From an uncultured Rubrobacteraceae bacterium (GTDB lineage Bacteria > Actinomycetota > Rubrobacteria > Rubrobacterales > Rubrobacteraceae), in NCBI GenBank assembly GCA_902806015.1, contig CADCUZ010000072.1, positions 1-10,805 on the forward strand: 10,805 nt of DNA, read 5' to 3'. A program made the position numbers and the translations under genes. Position 1 is the first letter of the stretch, and the number at the start of each line of letters is the position of its first letter. Below are positions 7,002 through 10,805 of this stretch, piece by piece. Under the pieces are notes generated by a model that ran no database searches, was not told where the DNA came from, and worked only from the letters and a program-made list of their open reading frames with translations.

Positions 7002-7751
7002 CTGACCGGCACAGGCGCAGGACCCGACGACAACGCGAGGAACGGGCGGCAGGATCTTAAGCTTCGGATCTCATTTGTGCTCGTCCTCGTCCTCGCGCTC
7101 GCGGCGCTCGCCCTCGCCGGCTGCGGCGCCGGGGGCGGCGATTCGGGGCCTTCCGGCGGGGGTGACGCCGGGTCTTCCGGCGCTTCTGGGCCTGGGAACA
7201 CCGGTGGGGAGGTCGCGAAGCTCGGCACCCCTTCGCTCGGCAGGGCGGACGCGCCGGTGGTCCTGACAGAGTACTCGGACTATCAGTGACCGTTCTGCGG
7301 CAAGTTCGCCCGTGAGGTGGAACCTAAGCTCTACGAAAAGTACGTGAAGAGCGGGACGTTGAGGCTGGAGTGGAAGGACTTCCCCTACCAAGGCCGGGAG
7401 TCCGTCGCCGCGGCGCTTGCCGCCAGGGCCGCCCAGGCGCAGGGAAAGTTTTGGGAGTACCACGACCTTGTGTACCAAAACCAGTCCTCCGGCAACAGCG
7501 GCGGCTACAACGAGGAGAGCCTCACCGCGCTCGCCAAGGAGACCGAACTCGACGTGGGCAGGTTCAAAGAAGACCTCGCGGAGGCCCGCTACGAGGACGC
7601 GGTGCAGGCCGACTTCCGAGAGGGGCAGCGGCTCGGCATAAGCGGCACGCCGACGTTCTTCGTCAACGAGCGGGTGCTGGTGGGCCTGCAGCCGCTGGAG
7701 ACCTTCGAGCGGGCGATAGAAGAGGCCGAGAAGGAGGCGCGGGGTGGTTGA
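7002..7751 (+). CDS. DsbA-like thioredoxin-fold lipoprotein, probable selenoprotein (TGA 7287-7289 = Sec)
   Basis: This is a predicted 249-residue extracytoplasmic thiol oxidoreductase. Residues 22-41 form a lipoprotein signal with a leucine/valine-rich core and lipobox ALAGC (Cys41). A Gly/Ser/Pro linker to about residue 69 follows, then a DsbA-like thioredoxin domain (Thioredoxin_4/DSBA type). Its first strand VVLTEYSDYQ leads into TGA-PFCGKFA, where this family has C-P-F-C. Residue 96 is therefore selenocysteine if the TGA is recoded, and C99 is the resolving cysteine. The frame continues without damage through FWEYHDLVYQNQ to the cis-proline motif GTPTFFVN (P217). The start is taken as CTG 7002, which has AGGAGGTG 5 nt upstream. 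The only in-frame ATGs upstream lack a ribosome binding site. Conventional callers would split this into two pieces or call it a pseudogene. The overlapping next gene encodes a CcdA-like partner. The alternative is a single-base error or mutation TGC to TGA. Confidence 0.8.
7287..7289 (+). other. In-frame TGA, probable selenocysteine codon
   Basis: The TGA replaces the first cysteine of a CxxC redox motif, giving U-P-F-C. Coding potential and the conserved fold run straight through it in the same frame. TGA is a normal stop for zwf, opcA, pgl and the end of this same gene, so the organism has not reassigned the codon globally. A local recoding signal would be needed. Confidence 0.75.
7305..7337 (+). 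promoter_or_regulatory. Candidate bacterial SECIS hairpin
   Basis: Downstream of the TGA, AGGT (7315-7318) pairs with ACCT (7322-7325) around a GGA apical loop (7319-7321). A lower 4-bp stem TTCG (7305-7308)/CGAA (7334-7337) closes an internal loop. The apical guanines are 30 and 31 nt after the TGA. Bacterial SECIS elements are known as coding-region stem-loops with a G among the first two apical-loop bases, about 16-37 nt from the UGA, so this fits. The stem is short and internally unpaired, so a folding program should judge it. A competing small hairpin is GGC-AAGUUC-GCC at 7299-7310. Confidence 0.5.
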
Positions 7752-8607
7752 GGTCTCATTTGTGGCCTCCTTTCTCGGGGGGTTGCTCTCGCTGCTTAGC
7801 CCGTGCAGCGCGCTATTGCTGCCGGCGTTCTTCGCCTACGCCTTCCAGTCTCGCTTCGAGCTGGTGTGGAGGACGGCCGTCTTTTTCCTGGGGCTCGTGG
7901 CGACGCTCGTGCCCCTGGGGATGGGGCTCGCGGCCGTCAGCCGGCTCGTCTACGGTTACCGGGGGACCCTGATACTGGTCTCCGGGCTCGTCATCATCGG
8001 CCTGGGCATCCTCCAGATAGCGGGACGCGGCTTCTCCTTCGTGCCGTCCCGGTACGGCGGGGTCCGCGGTGAGTCCCTGGTTTCCACCTTCGCCCTCGGG
8101 GCTGTCTACGGCTTCGCCGGCTTCTGCTCCGGGCCCATCCTCGGCGCGGTCCTCACCGTCGCCGCCTCCTCCGGCTCGCCCCTGTACGGCGCCGGCCTGC
8201 TCGCCACCTACGCCGCCGGGATGGCCGCCCCGCTCTTCGGGATAGCGCTCCTGTGGGACCGCTTCGACCTGGGCCGTCGCCGCTGGCTGCGGGGGCAGGA
8301 GATCACGCTGCCCGGGGGCGTTAGCGTCCACTCGACGAACCTCGTCTCCGGCGCGATGTTCATCCTGCTCGGCACGGTTTTTATAGTCTTTCAGGGGACC
8401 TCCGCCCTGGAGGGCTTCTACGCCGCCAACGGCGCCACCGATGTCGCGTTCGCCGCCGAGCGCTGGGTGAACGGCCTGGCCGAGAGCGCGCCCGTCGCGG
8501 TGATGCTGGCCCTCGCCGCCCTCATCCTCATCGCCTTCGTGCTTCTCAAGGTTCTGCGCCACCTGCCCCGCCGGGCCAAGAAGCGCCTGACGGAACACAA
8601 GGGCTAG
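7744..8607 (+). CDS. CcdA/DsbD-like membrane thiol-disulfide electron carrier
   Basis: CcdA-type proteins carry reducing equivalents from cytoplasmic thioredoxin across the membrane to extracytoplasmic thioredoxin-like proteins. The 287-residue product starts with SFVASFLGGLLSLLSPC, placing C21 in the family's LSPC motif with P27 after it. The second core cysteine, C128, is in GFAGFCSGPILGAVL. About six or seven hydrophobic segments span the protein, with a polar loop near residues 185-205 and a basic C-terminal tail (RRAKKR). The GTG start at 7744 lies inside the end of the DsbA-like gene with an 8-bp overlap, so the two are co-translated. This makes it the likely reductant source for the U-P-F-C protein, and it is not next to cytochrome c maturation genes here. 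No frame damage is seen. Whether it serves cytochrome maturation or general thiol reduction cannot be told from sequence. Confidence 0.88.
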   Translation: MVEVSFVASFLGGLLSLLSPCSALLLPAFFAYAFQSRFELVWRTAVFFLGLVATLVPLGMGLAAVSRLVYGYRGTLILVSGLVIIGLGILQIAGRGFSFVPSRYGGVRGESLVSTFALGAVYGFAGFCSGPILGAVLTVAASSGSPLYGAGLLATYAAGMAAPLFGIALLWDRFDLGRRRWLRGQEITLPGGVSVHSTNLVSGAMFILLGTVFIVFQGTSALEGFYAANGATDVAFAAERWVNGLAESAPVAVMLALAALILIAFVLLKVLRHLPRRAKKRLTEHKG

Positions 8608-8615
8608 GCGGGGCG

Positions 8616-9363
8616 ATGGACCTGCTGATGCCGAGCCGGTTCGAGGACCCGGTGACGGCCTACGGCTACGGGAGGACCATCTTCGGGCAGGTCGCGGCGG
8701 GTGAGAGGCAGCCCACCGTCTCGATCGCGCCCTCTACCTGTCACGTCGGCGCCACGCGGCGCGACACGTTCCGGCCCGGATTCGCGGAGGCGGTACGGGC
8801 CACCGACGAGCAGGGCTACCCGGTCTTCGTCAGGTCCCCCGGCGGCGCCACCGCTGCGGAAGGGGGCACCTTCGGGTTCTCCATCATCCGACCGGCGGAA
8901 GAGGAGATCGTGCGCGCCATCGTCGAGCGCCACGACGGGGCGGCGCTGGTGCTCGGCGCGTTGTCGGGCGTGGGGGTGCGGGTGGCCGAGTTGGGGGAGG
9001 TGGGAGGCGAGTTCTGCCCCGGCGACCACAGCATCCGCGTCGGTGGCTGGTAGGACGGCATGAAGCTCTGCGGCATCGCCCAGCGGGCAAAACGCGCTGG
9101 GCGACGAGCGTCGGCGGGATCGTGCCGGTCGAGGGGGAGGAGGAGCTATTCCGGGTACTAACCAGGTTCTACGGCGCCCTGGGCCCGCCCTTCCGCCCCG
9201 AAAGCGTCGGCAGCGCCCACCGCGCCGGAAACGTGGCGCCCGTCGGATCGTTCATCGAGCCATCCGCCGCCGAGGCGGGGGCCGCTACGGAGCCGAACGC
9301 GTTCCGCTCGACGACGAGACGCTCGCGCTGGCCCGGCAAAACGGGTCAGCGCACCTCGTCTGA
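8616..9363 (+). pseudogene. Broken lipoate ligase / octanoyl transferase (LipL-like, BPL_LPL family)
   Basis: Intact relatives attach or transfer lipoyl/octanoyl groups to carrier-domain lysines. The first frame (8616-9053, 145 codons) shows YPVFVRSPGGATAAEGGTFGF (residues 68-88), the family's R..GG block, and GEFCPGDHSI (131-140). Its C134 sits where LipL-type enzymes have a CPG catalytic cysteine. A TAG at 9051-9053 interrupts the frame, yet the family motif DGMKLCGIAQRAKR follows at once in the same frame. Near 9090-9100 the homologous reading moves to another frame (TSVGGIVPVEGEEELFRVL and on to VGSFIE). Near 9258-9262 it moves again, consistent with a lost base after GAG, to RYGAERVPLDDETLALARQ and a TGA at 9361. 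Three lesions while all neighbours are intact indicate a pseudogene rather than recoding. It starts 8 bp after the ccdA-like gene. Confidence 0.8.
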
Positions 9364-9473
9364 CCCCGCGGGGCACCGACCGCCGCACCGGGATAGCCAA
9401 CCGGACCCGAAGCCTGATACCTTCGCACGCGTAAAATGGGGGGCGTGATCCTCTACCGGGAGAGCCGGGAAAG
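9364..9473 (+). promoter_or_regulatory. Intergenic region before the AI-2E family gene
   Basis: A -10-like TAAAAT lies at 9432-9437 without a consensus -35 at 16-18 bp. GGGAGAG at 9458-9464 is a plausible ribosome binding site for the ATG at 9474. A small palindrome, CCCCGCGGGG, sits at 9364-9373 just after the pseudogene end, with no T-run. Nothing else is recognisable. Confidence 0.3.
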
Positions 9474-10658
9474 ATGAAGCAGAACAGGTTGCTCGGAGCC
9501 TGGCGAAAGGCGCTGGGGCGCGGCGCAGGGACGAGCTGCGAGAAGGATATGGGGGCGGGGCTCGCGGGCGGGGGCGAGCCGACCCCGATCTACGTCTCGG
9601 CGCGGGTGCTGGCGGGCATTATCGCGCTGGTCGTCGTGGTGCTCGCGCTGTTCCTGTACGCCGCGCCGACCGTGCCCGTGGTCGCGCTCGGGGGGATGGC
9701 GCTCGCCATCGTACTCTCCTTCCCGGTGCGGGCGCTCTCCCACCTCATGCCGCGGCCGGTCGCGATCCTGGTGACCGTGCTCGGCCTGCTCGGCCTCATC
9801 TTGCTCGCCCTCTTCTACCTGGTGCCGCTGCTCATCCAGCAGTTGCGAGATCTTGTGGTCCAGGTGCCCATCATAGCCAACAGGGCCAACCGCCTCCTCC
9901 TCGACCTGATCGACTTTCTCAACGAACGCCAGCTGCTCCCGAGCGCCGATCCGAAGGAGTTCGCGCGGAGCCTAATCAACGACCTTTTCGACCGCGCCCG
10001 GAACATCACGGAGAACGTGCTCCGGGGGCTGGTCGGCTTTATCCCACGGGCCTTCGGGTTCGGGGTGGCCCTCTTCGGGGTGCTCTTCGTGGGGGTCTAC
10101 CTGCTGGCCGACGTGCGCATGGTGAAGGCCGCCTACCTGCGGGCCGCGCCCAGGGCCTACCGGCGCGACGCCCGCGACCTGTGGAACGCCTTCGGCGAGT
10201 CGCTCTCGCGCTACCTCGGCGGGCTGGCGGTGGTGGTCGTCATCCAGGGCGCCCTTGCCTCGCTCGCCCTCTACCTGCTCGACGTGCCCTACGCCATACT
10301 GCTCGGCGCCTGGGTCTCGGCCACGGCGATCATCCCCTACCTCGGGGCTTTCGTGGGCGGGATACCGGCCGTCATCGTGGCCGCCGTCTTCGACGACGGG
10401 ACGCCCACGATAGAGTCGACGACGACGCGCGTGCTCCTGGTGGTCGTGGCCTACACCCTGATCCAGCAGCTCGAAGGCAACTTCCTTACCCCCCGCATCC
10501 AGGGCAACGCCCTCCACGTCCACCCCATCCTCGTCCTCCTCGCCGTTTTAGGCGGCGGCGAGCTCGCCGGCCTGGCCGGCATTGTCTTCGCCGTTCCCGC
10601 CGTCGCCGTCTTGCGCGTCTTCTTCGACTTTTTGCGTCTCCGATTGAAGACGACGTAG
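9474..10658 (+). CDS. AI-2E family (PerM/YdiK-type) membrane transporter
   Basis: This is a 394-residue polytopic membrane protein of the AI-2E transporter family (PF01594), whose members export or exchange small molecules such as autoinducer-2 or Na+/H+. The substrate here is unknown. Hydrophobic segments occur at about residues 44-66, 69-86 and 96-121. A long amphipathic, charged region (about 122-188) follows, as is usual in the family. More hydrophobic segments occur near 192-213, 245-268, 273-312, 320-335 and 350-385. The family signature is seen in VPYAILLGAWVSATAIIPYLG, in a VPxAxxxG type arrangement, and in QQLEGNFLTPRIQGNALHVHP. The first 40 residues are polar and non-conserved. An in-frame ATG at 9549 could therefore be the true start. 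The gene ends in TAG, 25 bp from a convergent gene end. Confidence 0.88.
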   Translation: MKQNRLLGAWRKALGRGAGTSCEKDMGAGLAGGGEPTPIYVSARVLAGIIALVVVVLALFLYAAPTVPVVALGGMALAIVLSFPVRALSHLMPRPVAILVTVLGLLGLILLALFYLVPLLIQQLRDLVVQVPIIANRANRLLLDLIDFLNERQLLPSADPKEFARSLINDLFDRARNITENVLRGLVGFIPRAFGFGVALFGVLFVGVYLLADVRMVKAAYLRAAPRAYRRDARDLWNAFGESLSRYLGGLAVVVVIQGALASLALYLLDVPYAILLGAWVSATAIIPYLGAFVGGIPAVIVAAVFDDGTPTIESTTTRVLLVVVAYTLIQQLEGNFLTPRIQGNALHVHPILVLLAVLGGGELAGLAGIVFAVPAVAVLRVFFDFLRLRLKTT

Positions 10659-10683
10659 CGGACGGCGGCGGCTCGCGGACCGC

Positions 10684-10805
10684 TTAGCTCGCGGCCTCCT
10701 GACCCTGTTCGACGAGACCCGACATCTCTTTCTGGAGCGCGGCGACGGCCTCTTCGGGGGACATCTCGCCGGCGAGGGAGGCACTGAACTTCTCCGCCAT
10801 TTCGA
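10684..10805 (-). CDS. C-terminal end of a probable ABC transporter solute-binding protein (partial)
   Basis: The minus-strand frame enters at the right edge and ends at a TAA (10686-10684). The visible residues are ...EMAEKFSASLAGEMSPEEAV then AALQKEMSGLVEQGQEAAS. The pattern LAGEMSPEEAVAALQKE is typical of the last helices of extracellular solute-binding proteins of sugar-type ABC importers, where a GE.SPEEAL..AQ.E motif is common. Only about 40 residues are in the window, so the family call rests on this tail alone. The rest of the gene lies to the right. It converges with the AI-2E gene with a 25-bp gap that has no clear terminator. Confidence 0.6.
   Translation of the reverse strand, partial: EMAEKFSASLAGEMSPEEAVAALQKEMSGLVEQGQEAAS

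Noticed and set aside
7287..7289. The TGA as an ordinary stop, or as a sign that the DsbA-like gene is a pseudogene
   Set aside because: No other damage exists in the gene. The downstream half keeps frame, length and motifs, and the stop hits precisely the redox cysteine with a SECIS-like hairpin after it. A base error remains the main alternative and is noted.
9051..9053. The TAG in the LipL-like gene as a second recoded codon (Sec or other)
   Set aside because: It is not at a cysteine or other catalytic position, and two further frameshifts break the same gene, so decay explains it better.
9085..9265. Programmed ribosomal frameshifting in the LipL-like gene
   Set aside because: Two shifts plus a nonsense codon would all be needed. 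No clear slippery heptamer with a downstream structure is visible.
10659..10683. Possible terminator between the AI-2E gene and the convergent partial gene
   Set aside because: Only short GC-rich complementarity is present, with no T-run on either strand.
1..10805. tRNA or rRNA genes, CRISPR arrays, insertion sequences, transposase genes
   Set aside because: None was recognised. There are no spaced direct repeats, no terminal inverted repeats flanking a transposase, and no cloverleaf-like segment outside genes.

Overview
The window is high-GC DNA. It carries an oxidative pentose phosphate operon that includes opcA, starts many genes at GTG, and has an AI-2E family exporter and the end of an ABC solute-binding protein. 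Together these suggest an actinobacterium, probably Rubrobacter-like or a relative. That placement is inferred from gene content and protein style, not from a search.

Layout. Bases 1-362 hold an intrinsic terminator for an upstream gene, a short minus-strand remnant of a MerR-type regulator, and a leader with two near-identical palindromes 42 bp apart. Bases 363-5799 are a tight plus-strand operon: tal (transaldolase), a short-form gnd (6-phosphogluconate dehydrogenase), zwf (glucose-6-phosphate dehydrogenase), opcA (its assembly/activation factor) and pgl (6-phosphogluconolactonase). This covers glucose-6-phosphate to ribulose-5-phosphate with NAD(P)H production, plus the transaldolase step. 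A 9-bp hairpin separates tal from gnd. The last four genes are 10 bp apart or overlap. A convergent NAD-dependent sugar epimerase/dehydratase gene (5803-6849, minus) ends 3 bp from pgl.

The most interesting part is 6989-8607. A secreted DsbA-like thioredoxin-fold lipoprotein (7002-7751) has an in-frame TGA (7287-7289) exactly where the first cysteine of its CPFC active site should be, so the site reads U-P-F-C. The same frame continues intact to a normal C-terminus with the cis-proline motif. A hairpin 26-36 nt after the TGA has an apical GGA loop, which fits the usual description of a bacterial SECIS element. TGA is an ordinary stop for several other genes here, so I read this one as a selenocysteine codon. 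The next gene overlaps it by 8 bp and encodes a CcdA/DsbD-type membrane electron carrier with both core cysteines. The pair looks like a selenium-dependent extracytoplasmic thiol redox relay.

Downstream, a lipoate ligase/octanoyl transferase gene (LipL-like) is broken by a TAG and two frameshifts (8616-9363). It is followed by an intact AI-2E family membrane protein (9474-10658) and, on the minus strand at the right edge, the C-terminal end of a probable ABC transporter solute-binding protein.
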